Virus record (IMG/VR): IMGVR_UViG_3300013126_000027 | Location: 1-64,000 of that record | Source of the DNA: a virus | Strand: one strand, 5' to 3' | DNA: 64,000 nt | Part shown: positions 28,670 to 39,100 of the stretch, piece after piece | How positions within the stretch are numbered: the stretch's first letter is position 1 | How the letters are laid out: each line of letters begins with the position of its first letter | Position numbers and translations under genes: made by a program | Notes under the pieces: generated by a model | Seen by the model: only the letters and a program-made list of their open reading frames with translations | The model's database searches: none | What the model was told of the DNA's origin: nothing

Positions 28670-28676
28670 TATTTAT
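28670..28676 (-). promoter_or_regulatory. Late-type promoter element ATAAATA for gp8
   Basis: GATAAATA on the minus strand, 18 nt before the gp8 start. It is closer to the T4 TATAAATA form than the CTAAATA found elsewhere. Confidence 0.6.
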
Positions 28677-28680
28677 CAAA

Positions 28681-31600
28681 TCAACCGCAACTTGAAATCG
28701 TGTCAAATGGCGATGGAAGTTCTGCATACTTGTGAGTAAATTGAGTGGATGCTTCGGAACCTGCAATCGTCTTTCCGTAGTAATTCTTCAGACGGAAAGT
28801 CACGGTGTATGGTTTTGGATCGCTGCCTTGCGATTGGAATCCTGAAATCAGGAATTTGCCGTTCCAAGTGGATGATTCGGGACGATATCTGTAGAACTTG
28901 TTCCCATCGCTGATTTCTACCTCAAGTTGGTCTGTGATCCAATATTCCATGTTATCTGCATTCAGTATGGAATAGTTGAAAATGATGGTTCCGTTTGTGT
29001 ACACCACTTCGTTGAGTGCAAATGAAGGGCAGACAGACAACTGCACTTTTGGGACATCGGGTTCGACTATCAATTCGTTCTTGCAATCGAATTGCCTGCC
29101 AACTTCCCTGTCAAGGAAAGCCTCTGCCGTTATCTTCCTGAACGGGGATACCTCCGTGTATTGCAGCATTGCGTGTCTTCCGCTATTGGTTCCCGATGCA
29201 GACAATCCTGTTGCCCAGTTGTGCCTGTTTTCCACGCTCTGTTCCACCCATTCATCCCAATATCCATCTGTGCCTGTTCCTCCTCCGAGGAAATCATTCA
29301 TCTGCGAACGAAGAATTCTTGCGGGATACGGTTGCTCCCTTTCGGAGAGGAAAATGTTTGGATGGCTGTTTATTTCGTGGAAAGGATAGCCAAGAGCCAT
29401 GGTAGTGTTCCCCGAAGCCGTATAACCGCCCTCTGTTGGCAATGCAGGATAAATTCCACTTGTCAGAGAGGCAATCGGAAGATTCCATGCATGGGAATCC
29501 GCACGAATGATGTCATTCTTCCAACGATGATGGAGATATGCTTCGGTCGTTTCTCGTTCCTGCTTTGTCAGTATTCGGTCATAGACCAACACTTCGTGAA
29601 TGACACCGTTGAAGTAATTCTCGCCAAGCCCCAAGGTCAATCTTTGGTTTGCCGTCAGCCCGTCAAGGTTTCCTACGGCAAAGCCCTTGGACACCCCATC
29701 AACGGTAAGTTGATTTACACCATCGGAGTATATTTTGTGAGCGAAGAAATTCTTGAAATACAGAGAATTGCTCGTATTCAAAGATGAGTTGGATGGCTTT
29801 GCTCCCGATGTCAGGGATGGAGTCATCCATATGCGAATGACATCGTTTGGTTGCAAGTCCTTGACGGATACCTTGTGGGTCTGATACTGCAAAGGAGACC
29901 ATGCATTTGCCACACCATCGGACATTGAGGCAAAGTTCCATGATGCGATGTATGAAGGAACATTATTTACAGATCTTGTCGGAGAAGGAAGAGGAAGATT
30001 GTCATTTTTGGTGAGTACTGCTCTCCATCCAAGATTAGCATTGTCCGTCTTCATGTCCATCAGGAATTGGTAGGAACCTGCATCCTGTATCGTCTGTTCC
30101 CCGACAAGTTGGTGACGATAGTACCTTGCCTCCGTTGAAAGATCATCGTTGCTTTTCTTGTCGGAGTAGACATACTCCGTTGAGGTTCCTCCCGCAAACG
30201 AAGTCAAAGAACGGGAATCCGTACTCAATGTCGAGCAGGCAACGGTGGTGTTTGGGTTTCCTGCCGTTAGACTCACAAGACTGCTTGCAAACGGAGAATG
30301 AAGAACCGTGTCATCATTCGTGACAAGGGCAGATCGTCTTGGGGATACTTCGGTTGATCCCGTGTAGATGTCTGTTCCTGTTGGGCTTGCCACCCAAAGG
30401 GACAATGGTCCTGCCCTGTTTCCGAACCCATAGTATGCGGAGATTCTTGGAGTTGTGTTGTCTCCCCCATCGACAATGGTCCGAGAATAGTCAATGCAAA
30501 TCGTATGGTCTTGGTAATGTTGCCCTGTTGCTGCTCCTGTTGATCCTCCCGTTCCTTGTCCTCCCATCAACCCAACGACCAATGAATTTCTCTGGCTTGT
30601 CGAAGTATCGGAAGAAGGAAGGGGAAACGGAGTGAAAGCCGCAAAAATCGTCCTTGCATTCAGATTCAGATTCGGGGTTGTCAGCACCGAACCGAAGGTC
30701 AGGCTTGAACCCGTCAAAGCCAAGCCACCCATGCTTGAAATGGTGGGCAGCAATGTCCTTGAGTAGGATGTCGCGGTGTAGCCATTTCCGCTCGAATCGC
30801 CCCATGTGCTTGTCGTTGCTCCTGCCGCCGCAGTAAGGGTCTTTCCGTCAAGCCATATCTTGAGACCGCTGATGTTTCTTGGATCGAATCCTATTGCATA
30901 TGATCTGTGGATGATTGGTGTTGCATTTGTTTCTATGAGGGGTTTTGCCGTGGTTCCCTCTTCAAGTTGCATACCCCATACCAACATTCCCTCACCGACT
31001 TGCCAGAATGTGATTCCCGATGCCGCACCGGTATCACCAAAATACAGTTGGATGGTGTTTCCTCTTGATATCTTGCTGGTAACTGTTATCTTTATCCGAT
31101 ACCAGCCATCACCGACAGATTCGAAAGATGCGGTTCCGGAAGAATTGCTAAAAGTACTAAAAGTAGTTGCACCATTCGTAAATTTCTGCTCTTGGAAATC
31201 AAAGGTAACTCCGAGAAGATTTTGATCGGACGAACCGTTTCTGAACAAAAGACTGACATATCTTTTTGCATTCGTTGATGGCTGCTTGATGTATACAGAA
31301 TATGTCGCGCTGGTGCTTGACGAATTCCATGTTATTGGTCTTGAGAGTATAGTGGCTAATGTTGTTGTCTTTCTCACCAAGACGGCTTGATTTTTGCCAT
31401 TGGGTGCAAGTCCTTGATTTGCTGTAAAAGCGTAGTTTGTATTGATCTGCCACTTGGTCGCGTCATTGCTCCATGTTGCAAAGTTTTGACCTACTGAGTA
31501 GAATTGCAGATCGGTGGGATTTCCAGATGCACCCGTGATCACAGAATCGTGCAATGAAGGAAAGTAAGGAGTTGGTCTGCTATTGAACAACAGGTTTCCG

Positions 31601-32859
31601 ATGTCAACATAGGTATCAAGGGTATACGGAGAATAGTTGCCTATCAATTCCGTATCCGTCTTTCGTATGGTAGCATCGGTGCTTGTCGCATCCTCAAGGC
31701 AACGATTGATCACCACTTTTCCGAACATTCCCATTCCTGCGGGATGTATCAATCTCCTCAATATCTCCTTGTACCTGTCTATCACCACCTCCGACAAGAG
31801 GACATACGAGAAGTTCTGGTAGTAATGATTGTCCTGCATCACCTTGTTGGTGGACAGCCGACCGTCATTGTTTGAGTAATAACCAGGATATGTGCATAGA
31901 GTTCCTGTCGAGGTCGATAAGGATGCGCCCGATCCGAAGGAAGTGCTTATGGTGTAGAGAGGTGCTGTCTCATATCCAACGCCGAAGTTGTCTATTCGTA
32001 TCTTGTTTATGCCGCCGCCTGTGTCAACTTCCGTGATGGTCGCAACCGCCCCCTGACCCGTATCGCTTGTCGTGCTTGGTCGAAAGAATATTCTTTCGCC
32101 TTTTCGATAATTCGTTCCCTGTGAGTCTATGGTCACCGAAGACAGAACAGGGTATATTCTTGCCTCCGACAGCAGCAAACCATTGTTTCCTTCAAACTCT
32201 ATGCCACCGTAGTTTGATGATGCAACCGTGTTTGAACTGAATTGTCCGTTGATGTTCGTGAGGAAAAGTTCAGCAACTTCCCTGCTTCCCAATTGGTAAG
32301 TCACCACATCAATGACTCTTCCGCTTGCAATCACGGAGCCATCGGTGGAAGGCTGCCTCACCACCTTGCCGCGAGATTCGAATATCCTTGAGCCAATTTC
32401 GTTTGAGCATCGGATGGACTTCTTCTGAATCCACTTTCCATCGGAAAGACGGAGAATGTCCCTTGAAGGATAGTAGAATTCCACAGCCGTGTCATACAGT
32501 ATCCTGAACAGGAATTCGTAGGTTTTCTCCGTTCCCTTGTTGCGGTAGAAGTCCTTGATGTTCTTCAGCAATTGCTTCACATTCACGGTGTTTGAATCGT
32601 CATTGACGGCAAATTGCTCGGGAAAGTCAAGCAAATACTGCTTCTTGAATTCCGACACGAACAGGTCAAGTTCCTGGTCTATGTCCGAGATGTTCCCCAA
32701 TGCCATGGGGCTACGAAGATACCCATCGTACTTCTGCGATTCAAGCCACTCGTAATATGCCTGCACGAACGCCGACAATGTGGGATTGTCCGTCTGCACG
32801 AATTCGGGCAAACGATGCGTTATGATGGAGGAGTGGCTTTTGTCGTTTCCTGTGTTCAT
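28681..32859 (-). CDS. gp7: Baseplate wedge protein gp7-like with inserted LamG domain
   Basis: 1392 residues (T4 gp7 1032). The first 150 residues (LPEFVQTDNPTLSAFVQAYYEWLE, then a FYRNKGTEKTYEFLFRILY helix) are the N-terminal type of gp7-like proteins in environmental T4-like phages. From about 660 to 1080 there is a concanavalin/LamG-like jelly roll (ISGLKIWLDGKTL, WGDSSGNGYTAT, and finally FNGVIHEVLVYDRILTKQE). The C-terminus is beta-rich (KFYRYRPESSTWNGKF). It lies between gp6 and gp8 as in T4. The LamG insert suggests a glycan-binding surface on the baseplate. Confidence 0.78.
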   Translation of the reverse strand: MNTGNDKSHSSIITHRLPEFVQTDNPTLSAFVQAYYEWLESQKYDGYLRSPMALGNISDIDQELDLFVSEFKKQYLLDFPEQFAVNDDSNTVNVKQLLKNIKDFYRNKGTEKTYEFLFRILYDTAVEFYYPSRDILRLSDGKWIQKKSIRCSNEIGSRIFESRGKVVRQPSTDGSVIASGRVIDVVTYQLGSREVAELFLTNINGQFSSNTVASSNYGGIEFEGNNGLLLSEARIYPVLSSVTIDSQGTNYRKGERIFFRPSTTSDTGQGAVATITEVDTGGGINKIRIDNFGVGYETAPLYTISTSFGSGASLSTSTGTLCTYPGYYSNNDGRLSTNKVMQDNHYYQNFSYVLLSEVVIDRYKEILRRLIHPAGMGMFGKVVINRCLEDATSTDATIRKTDTELIGNYSPYTLDTYVDIGNLLFNSRPTPYFPSLHDSVITGASGNPTDLQFYSVGQNFATWSNDATKWQINTNYAFTANQGLAPNGKNQAVLVRKTTTLATILSRPITWNSSSTSATYSVYIKQPSTNAKRYVSLLFRNGSSDQNLLGVTFDFQEQKFTNGATTFSTFSNSSGTASFESVGDGWYRIKITVTSKISRGNTIQLYFGDTGAASGITFWQVGEGMLVWGMQLEEGTTAKPLIETNATPIIHRSYAIGFDPRNISGLKIWLDGKTLTAAAGATTSTWGDSSGNGYTATSYSRTLLPTISSMGGLALTGSSLTFGSVLTTPNLNLNARTIFAAFTPFPLPSSDTSTSQRNSLVVGLMGGQGTGGSTGAATGQHYQDHTICIDYSRTIVDGGDNTTPRISAYYGFGNRAGPLSLWVASPTGTDIYTGSTEVSPRRSALVTNDDTVLHSPFASSLVSLTAGNPNTTVACSTLSTDSRSLTSFAGGTSTEYVYSDKKSNDDLSTEARYYRHQLVGEQTIQDAGSYQFLMDMKTDNANLGWRAVLTKNDNLPLPSPTRSVNNVPSYIASWNFASMSDGVANAWSPLQYQTHKVSVKDLQPNDVIRIWMTPSLTSGAKPSNSSLNTSNSLYFKNFFAHKIYSDGVNQLTVDGVSKGFAVGNLDGLTANQRLTLGLGENYFNGVIHEVLVYDRILTKQERETTEAYLHHRWKNDIIRADSHAWNLPIASLTSGIYPALPTEGGYTASGNTTMALGYPFHEINSHPNIFLSEREQPYPARILRSQMNDFLGGGTGTDGYWDEWVEQSVENRHNWATGLSASGTNSGRHAMLQYTEVSPFRKITAEAFLDREVGRQFDCKNELIVEPDVPKVQLSVCPSFALNEVVYTNGTIIFNYSILNADNMEYWITDQLEVEISDGNKFYRYRPESSTWNGKFLISGFQSQGSDPKPYTVTFRLKNYYGKTIAGSEASTQFTHKYAELPSPFDTISSCG

Positions 32860-32864
32860 CTCGG

Positions 32865-34766
32865 TTATCTATTTGACGGGAACGAGGAACCTGTCTGCCG
32901 TCTTTCGGTTCTGAATGAATCGGGAACAAGGACGATGCTCGTGTTCTCCTTGTCAAACAAGATGATCTGATTCCTTCGCGTGAAGATGTCCTTCAAAACA
33001 GGAACCACGGTGATGGCTATTTCCGTGCTTGTAGAAGGCAGGATATAGACAGGATTGAAGTCTATGAGGCTTATCGTTCCCGTTGAGTAATTTATGGTTC
33101 CTGCCTCAGAGCGCAGAATGACCTTTTCCTCACCAACGAACTTGTATATCCGAATGTTGCCATAACCATCATCCTCAAGATATGCATCGACATTTGAATT
33201 TGTCGTACTGTCGTATATCCCGAATGCGCTGCTTGTAACTACAGGCGGATATCCATCGACAGGATGGTATATCTCGTTGTCAAAGTTGAACTTTACCGTG
33301 TACACTCCTTGTCTTCCGAGAATCGGCTCAAATCGCTTCTGTATCCGAATGTCGGCATCCGTGCTTGTGAAACTCTGGTTGATGGAATCCACGAAGGACG
33401 CGAACTTGGAGAACCTGAAGTTCAAGCCGAACTTGCCGAGTTTTTCAAGAGCATAAGCATCGATGGTATCGCTCACAAGTTGCTCAAGATCGGTTGCCGA
33501 CAGGTTCGTTGCATTTGGGTTGTATCTCACGGTTGCATCAAGCACGATGTAGATGTAGTCGGGATCGACAACCTCGGCAGTTATGCCAAGGACATTCTTC
33601 CTCTGCAATATGGTGTTTTGGATGGACAACTTCTCCAATGTGGAGAGTTTGTCCGCATTCTGCGGCTTTATGGAAACGAATACTTTTCCGTATTGCGGAG
33701 GATCGTTCTCCTCTCCTCCCCACACCAAGATCGAATCAGCCGACTTGTAGTCCCTTGTCAGGATGGTCTTGTAGTCTTCGGCGGTGACCGTTCTTTCCTG
33801 CGCTTGGAAATTCCTGGGCGCATAGTACCTGATCGATTCCACATCTTCAGGATCGCTGCCACCGAAAGAAACCTGTGCATTTCCCTCGCTGTCCAAGACG
33901 GGAGCGACTGTCGGGGTGACTCCCGCATTTGAAATGCTTCCTGAATACCTGAAGTTCTGCACTCCGTTTGCTTCCTCTGCCCGCGTGACCAAGTATTCGA
34001 TTATGATTGCGTTTCCATCGGTGGGCTTCCTTCCAACGATTCCGTCCCCGAACAGGATTTGGTATCTCTGCTCCTCGACTTCCTGAAGATAGTATGCGTT
34101 GGTAGATGCATCGACTGAATTGAGGTCGGTGACGGGAAGCCATATGTCATTGATTCCCGTGATGTCCTTTGCGGATCTAGTCACCCTCACGCGAAGGGTT
34201 CCCGTGTCTATGTTCTTTTCGGGTATGACGAATTTCTGCGAGGTGTCTGACTCGTTGACAATGTATGTGAAGGACTGAAACCTTCCTTCCTTGATTTCGA
34301 CATTCCTCGCAACGCAATTGTCTCCTTCGTTCGATACCTTGTAGTTCTGCAATGGAAGGAAGGTGAACACCGATCCCCCGCCAGTTGCAGCAAAAGTGTC
34401 GCCCCTGACGATGAAGACCTCTCCTCTTGCAACGGCAGCCCTGAATGCAGAGGATGGATTTGTCCACACCACATCGACTATGGCAGTCGAAGCCTTGAAG
34501 GAACGGGGAGTGTATCCCAACTGCTTTGCGATTGAAACGACAGACTGACGCTTGACTGCCGAATCTATGAATGCCTCGTTTGCCACCATGTTCGCGTAAT
34601 ACGCCTGATAGTGCGTGTTGTATGCCAACAAGTCAAGAAGGATGTTCATTCCCGATCCTTCGAAGTCATAGTCCCTGAAGCGATCCTGATTCTTCAGGAA
34701 TATCTTGAGATTCGTCTTGATTGCATCGAAATCAAGGTTGTCAACTGGCAAGTTTGGCGTGGTCAT
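32865..34766 (-). CDS. gp6: Baseplate wedge protein gp6
   Basis: Forms the inner ring of the baseplate that holds the wedges together and rearranges during contraction. It has 633 residues (T4 660). The N-terminus with NLKIFLKNQDRFRDYDFEGS, then LLDLLAYNTHYQAYYANMVA and SIAKQLGYTPRS, is the invariant family signature (also J-protein-like in P2). The ATG overlaps the gp25 stop (ATGA). It belongs to the operon from the PAAR gene onward: PAAR, GAF-like, 25, 6, 7. Confidence 0.95.
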   Translation of the reverse strand: MTTPNLPVDNLDFDAIKTNLKIFLKNQDRFRDYDFEGSGMNILLDLLAYNTHYQAYYANMVANEAFIDSAVKRQSVVSIAKQLGYTPRSFKASTAIVDVVWTNPSSAFRAAVARGEVFIVRGDTFAATGGGSVFTFLPLQNYKVSNEGDNCVARNVEIKEGRFQSFTYIVNESDTSQKFVIPEKNIDTGTLRVRVTRSAKDITGINDIWLPVTDLNSVDASTNAYYLQEVEEQRYQILFGDGIVGRKPTDGNAIIIEYLVTRAEEANGVQNFRYSGSISNAGVTPTVAPVLDSEGNAQVSFGGSDPEDVESIRYYAPRNFQAQERTVTAEDYKTILTRDYKSADSILVWGGEENDPPQYGKVFVSIKPQNADKLSTLEKLSIQNTILQRKNVLGITAEVVDPDYIYIVLDATVRYNPNATNLSATDLEQLVSDTIDAYALEKLGKFGLNFRFSKFASFVDSINQSFTSTDADIRIQKRFEPILGRQGVYTVKFNFDNEIYHPVDGYPPVVTSSAFGIYDSTTNSNVDAYLEDDGYGNIRIYKFVGEEKVILRSEAGTINYSTGTISLIDFNPVYILPSTSTEIAITVVPVLKDIFTRRNQIILFDKENTSIVLVPDSFRTERRQTGSSFPSNR

Positions 34767-35170
34767 CTGATTCTCTCCACAATAACGGTGGCTCGGAACA
34801 CTTCAACCCTGTTCTCAACTTGAAATTCAATGTCTATCCTGTATGCGTTCTGATCCATCAGGTCTATTATGTTTATGTTGGTTGCTCGCACTCTTTTTTC
34901 GTAAGCCTGTATGAGTTCGCTTATCTTCCGCTTCATCTGCAATGCTATCACGGAATTTGCTGGTTCGAACAGCAAGTCCATGATTCCCGACTCTATTTCG
35001 GGATGAAACGGCTTTTCGTAACGCTTGAACCGCAGGAGGTTCTTCAGGGACTGCTTGACTGCTTCTACTCCCGTGACATTCTTGATGTCCTTTGTCAGGG
35101 GATTGGTATCCAAATCCATGTCGATGTCGGAAAAGGCAAGGATGGGGTCTTTGATCTTACTGATCGCCAT
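34763..35170 (-). CDS. gp25: Baseplate wedge protein gp25
   Basis: A small wedge protein of the gp25/gpW lysozyme-like fold family that starts sheath assembly. It has 135 residues (T4 132). FSDIDMDLDTNPLTKDI at the start and PFHPEIESGIMDLLFEP in the middle are the conserved gp25 motifs, including the EIESGI core. It overlaps the upstream GAF-like gene by 14 bases and gp6 by 4, so it is read from a polycistronic message. Confidence 0.95.
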   Translation of the reverse strand: MAISKIKDPILAFSDIDMDLDTNPLTKDIKNVTGVEAVKQSLKNLLRFKRYEKPFHPEIESGIMDLLFEPANSVIALQMKRKISELIQAYEKRVRATNINIIDLMDQNAYRIDIEFQVENRVEVFRATVIVERIR

Positions 35171-35804
35171 TTTTGTTTTCCTTTGACAGTTGCAATTCTA
35201 TGAAACCCCTGTGTTCCTCAAATATGCTTGCAAAGTCCAAAGGCTTGTTGGGAACCATTTCCTCGTCAAGCCAGTCAATATTCACAAATCCTATCACAAG
35301 ATTGTCTTTTCGTATTGGCAGTATGGAGAACGCCTCGGTTCCCTTGCTTCTGCAATAGGTCTTCATTGTGGAATCTGCAAGGTTCCTCACCAAGTGAACC
35401 TGTGGATCATCCTTCTTGACCAATTCAATTTTTTCCCAAAGCAATGTCGCAAGCACGGCCTGCATGTGCATGTATTCGTATGCTACGCCTTGCTTGCAAC
35501 TTTCATGCGTGACCGACATCCTCTTCATCGGTGAGCCATCAAGAAACCTGCCACCGTTGTGGAACTGAAGTATCTGCACTCTGTCCGCACCAGTCTGGCA
35601 GCGCAGGGTCGTTATCAGTTCCTGCATCTGACCGTAGCAGCGTATGTCTTCCACGGTGATTGCCGCATCCCTCTCTTCCTGCTTCTTCCACAGGAGAGTC
35701 CTCTTGCGAAGATAGGATGCACCCGCAAGCATACCGGCAATCACGCCAGCCATTGCGGTTCCGACATTCATCCAAAGATCAAAATTCCCTGAACTAGAAC
35801 TCAT
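35157..35804 (-). CDS. Membrane-anchored GAF-like protein
   Basis: 215 residues from the ATG at 35804, which has GGAGG five bases upstream and follows the PAAR stop by one base; a longer frame to 35843 is not needed. Residues 11-31 are a single hydrophobic Gly/Ala-rich segment (NVGTAMAGVIAGMLAGASYL) followed by basic residues, a likely membrane anchor. From about 55 to 205 the alternating strands and helices (VQILQFHNGGRFLDGSP, AFSILPIRKDNLVIGFVNID) look like a GAF sensor domain. T4 has no such protein in its baseplate operon. The ligand and role are unknown. Confidence 0.72.
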   Translation of the reverse strand: MSSSSGNFDLWMNVGTAMAGVIAGMLAGASYLRKRTLLWKKQEERDAAITVEDIRCYGQMQELITTLRCQTGADRVQILQFHNGGRFLDGSPMKRMSVTHESCKQGVAYEYMHMQAVLATLLWEKIELVKKDDPQVHLVRNLADSTMKTYCRSKGTEAFSILPIRKDNLVIGFVNIDWLDEEMVPNKPLDFASIFEEHRGFIELQLSKENKNGDQ

Positions 35805-35805
35805 G

Positions 35806-36093
35806 TTAGCCTCCGCAAAACACATCTTTGCTTCCTGTGGCAATCGCTGAACCGCAATTCAGGGGATCACCGATTCTTGCCGCTTGGCGGCTGTTCACGA
35901 AAACCATTGAGGAACCCTCTGCTGTATGTGCCTTGTGGCAGAACGGTCCGCAGCAATGTGTTCCCCAATTGTCATATTGGCGATGCCAGCCCTTGCTGTT
36001 GACAAAGACATTCGTGGACCATGAGATGTTTTGTCGTGGTCCGTAGCAATCATGACCTGAACATATGTCGCCTTGTCTATGTGCTGCTGGCAT
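35806..36093 (-). CDS. gp5.4: PAAR-type baseplate spike tip protein (gp5.4-like)
   Basis: 95 residues forming the sharp tip on the central spike. The start MPAAHRQGDICSGHDCYGPR, two NVFVNSKG / MVFVNSRQAARIGDP strands and the final SKDVFCGG are the PAAR repeat pattern. His14, Cys16 and the THCCGPFCH cluster are candidate zinc ligands. It is the first gene behind a CTAAATA element, directly followed by the GAF-like gene and gp25. T4 gp5.4 occupies the same functional place next to gene 5. Confidence 0.92.
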   Translation of the reverse strand: MPAAHRQGDICSGHDCYGPRQNISWSTNVFVNSKGWHRQYDNWGTHCCGPFCHKAHTAEGSSMVFVNSRQAARIGDPLNCGSAIATGSKDVFCGG

Positions 36094-36120
36094 CCTGTCT
36101 CCTTTTGGGACGATTATTGA

Positions 36121-36127
36121 TATTTAG
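36121..36127 (-). promoter_or_regulatory. Late-type promoter element CTAAATA for the PAAR-25-6-7 operon
   Basis: Exact CTAAATA on the minus strand, 27 nt before the PAAR start, with AAGGAG downstream. It lies in the 63-base gap after the 1429-residue gene. Confidence 0.75.
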
Positions 36128-36156
36128 GTTGAAATTTCGTGGCTCAAGTTCCAAAA

Positions 36157-39100
36157 TTAAACCATTCCATGCGCTGTGGCATCAATGATGTTCTTGCTGT
36201 AAGAATCGTATGGATAAGTCAATCCTGTCCATCCTTCAGAAACCGCAGACACAGGTGCAGCGGTGGCGCAGAATGCATCAAGCATCTGAATAAACCCGTT
36301 GAATGTTGATTTCATGACATTGTTCGTCCAAAAGTTTCTTCCATCTATGGTCCAATATCTGTGTGCTGACAATCCAGACGAGGAAGCGGGATTATTCTCA
36401 TAATATGCGGATGGTCCTGCCGCCCAAGACACCGCATCAAAAGTAAGACCGTTCCAAGGTGGGAATGATCCTCTTGGGCCTGTCAATGTTCTTGTGAGAG
36501 GATTTGCCGTGAATAGGTCTCTTCTGTATACGGTCAAGGAGGAACCGTTTGCATCCGCCACAGATTTGTTGGCATCTGCAAACCATGTGGCATCGAAGAC
36601 TATGCTGTTGTAATTGGTCAATCTTGCACCGAACTGTCCCGTATTTCCATTTTTCAAATTGGAATAGTGACGATGATGATCGGCAAGTGCATACAGGTAG
36701 AAGGTGGCTGCATGAGGAGTGAGATATGTGTTGTCGGTCATATCGCTATAATTCCACATGTCATGGGTTTGCCCTCCGATTGAGGTCTTTGTCCAAGCCC
36801 TGTATGGATCATTGTAAATTCCTGATTTGGTCATGTAGAAAGACTGCCAATTTAGTCGATGTATTTTTGCGGGGTCTGAATTGCTCTCCATTTCGTCTTT
36901 TGCGCCAAAATGAGCAACCGCCGCAGGCAAGGCGGTTTTCGATAGACCATTGCTTGTCCAAAAATAGTGTTCAGTTGAGACAATGTTTGGTCTTTCGCTT
37001 CCAATGGCTTCATATGAGGTCAGACCGGCCGGTCCTGATGATATTCCCAATCCGTAATCTACTCGATTCTTGATTTTGGGTGGTCTTGCCTCAATGAATA
37101 CATCTATGCCCATTTCCTGAAGTTTTGTCCACACATAGTAATCACTCAACTCCAAAGCATCGGAAATATAGGAAGAGTCCGTGGGAGTGTTCTTGGAACC
37201 GCTTTCATCTCTTACCTTTCGGTGAAGTTCGATTGATTTTGGAGTAGCCATTGCAGAGCCGACATCAAGGCAAACACTAAGCCTCCCCTTGCCTATGCCG
37301 CTAGGTCTCATGCTGCCAAGCATTTCAAGCATTCCATCAAGTTTTGAATAATAGGCTGCATCCTTGTCTGCGGTTGTTCCTGGCAAAGATCTCCAATATT
37401 TGCTGGCTTTGCGTCTATAGTCATAGTAATTGACATTTGTGGGCATGTACAGACAAACATTGCAAGGTTCGGTTATCCACGAAAGACCTGTCTGTGTAGT
37501 GTATGTCTCGTCTACGGGTATCATGGTTCCTGACAGAAGGGAATTGATTGCACCTGTCAAGCCCTTCCATCTTGCAGGATTGGTATGAGTGATACCTGGT
37601 GTTTCGTATTTGTATGAATCCCTCCATATCTGCGGAGACAGGAAGAACACACCGGCATCCCCCGATATGCTGCGATTTTCATCCATTGCATAAGTTCCAG
37701 TTGCAAAGTGGAAGTGAAAACTACGCGCACCCCATCTGTAAAACGATATGACCGATTCGTATATCGCGTTATGCCAAGGACTGGACATATGCGGATTTCT
37801 TGGATTGTTTTCCCAAGAAAATCCTCTTTTTCCTTGACCTGACCTTGGATTACCTTGGAAGTATGAAACAAAATTATTGGTGAAATTGCCCCATGTTATT
37901 CCATTTGCATCGGCAGCATCTGCAACAGCAGGATTGATCAATACATAATATTGATCCTTGTATCTTGGGATTGCCCAATCTCCAGGAGATTCGGATATGG
38001 AAACCTTGTAGAAGACCGGAGCAGAGGGCAATGCGGTGACCAACCACTTGCCGCCATCAGAATCGACTGTAAGTATCTGTCCCGTTTCATCCCGAAGGGT
38101 AACTCCTGGCTTGGGAGTAACCCGCCAGACATATCTGTTCCAGTTCCTTCCTCCTGCTGCTTTTGTGCCGCTTATCACATAGTCGCATTTGAAGGAAATT
38201 CGTTCCTTTGTGACTGTCTCTGGAGAAAATCCTCCAAGAAGATCATTGATCTCCGTGAATACCTCGTTGAGTTCTGCCGAACTTCTTGCCAGCCTTGATC
38301 CCGTGTCTGCGGTATTCCACCAGTAGAAATGCTCGGCTCCGCAAACAGCAGCATGGCGAACTATTTCGTAGTAAAATCTGCTTCCGCTGATGGGCGACTC
38401 GGGTTGACCTGATGTTATGCCTACGGCGAATCCCGCATCTCCCGCCCAATCTCTTGGACGAATCCACGGTCGCAGTTTTGAATTGGAATCTGCTCTTCTG
38501 ATCCCCCTGACGGTCTGCATATCTATCAAGAAGCAGTTCCAAAGGCTGTTTTGAAAGAACGATGTGGCCTGTGTGACCAAGTTCCAATCGCGTCTGACGA
38601 TGTAAGTGTCATCATAAGGACTTATGACATATGAGGTGGAAAAGTTCCATGCCGCATAGAGGTAAGGAGATGCACCGTCACCTACTGTGTTTTCCTGAAA
38701 TATCGGGTGACCGTAAGGATCATACACCCAATCAAGTTCATTTATCTTGAACGATTCGTAGTTGCTAAACCCTATGTTTGGATAGTTTTGTCGAGCGGTT
38801 TCATATAAGCAGTAATTCAGGCTTGCATTCCTGATGGTATTTCCTGCGGCAGCCCAATAGACATAACTAGGATCTTTTTGCGGATGCCTTGATCCACCTG
38901 GAAATCCTGCGGAAAGACCGGTGTAATTCGGGTATTTTCCGTTTTGCGTAAGTATGGTCTTGAGCGGTCTTGCTCCAAACCACTCTCTGCTTGCCTGTGG
39001 CAATGATTCTATTGTTTGCAGTATTTGTGCGTTGTTTTGATCGAAGTCGAATGGAGTTATGGGAATGCCTTCTTGATCGAATGTAATGTAATCAATCAAC

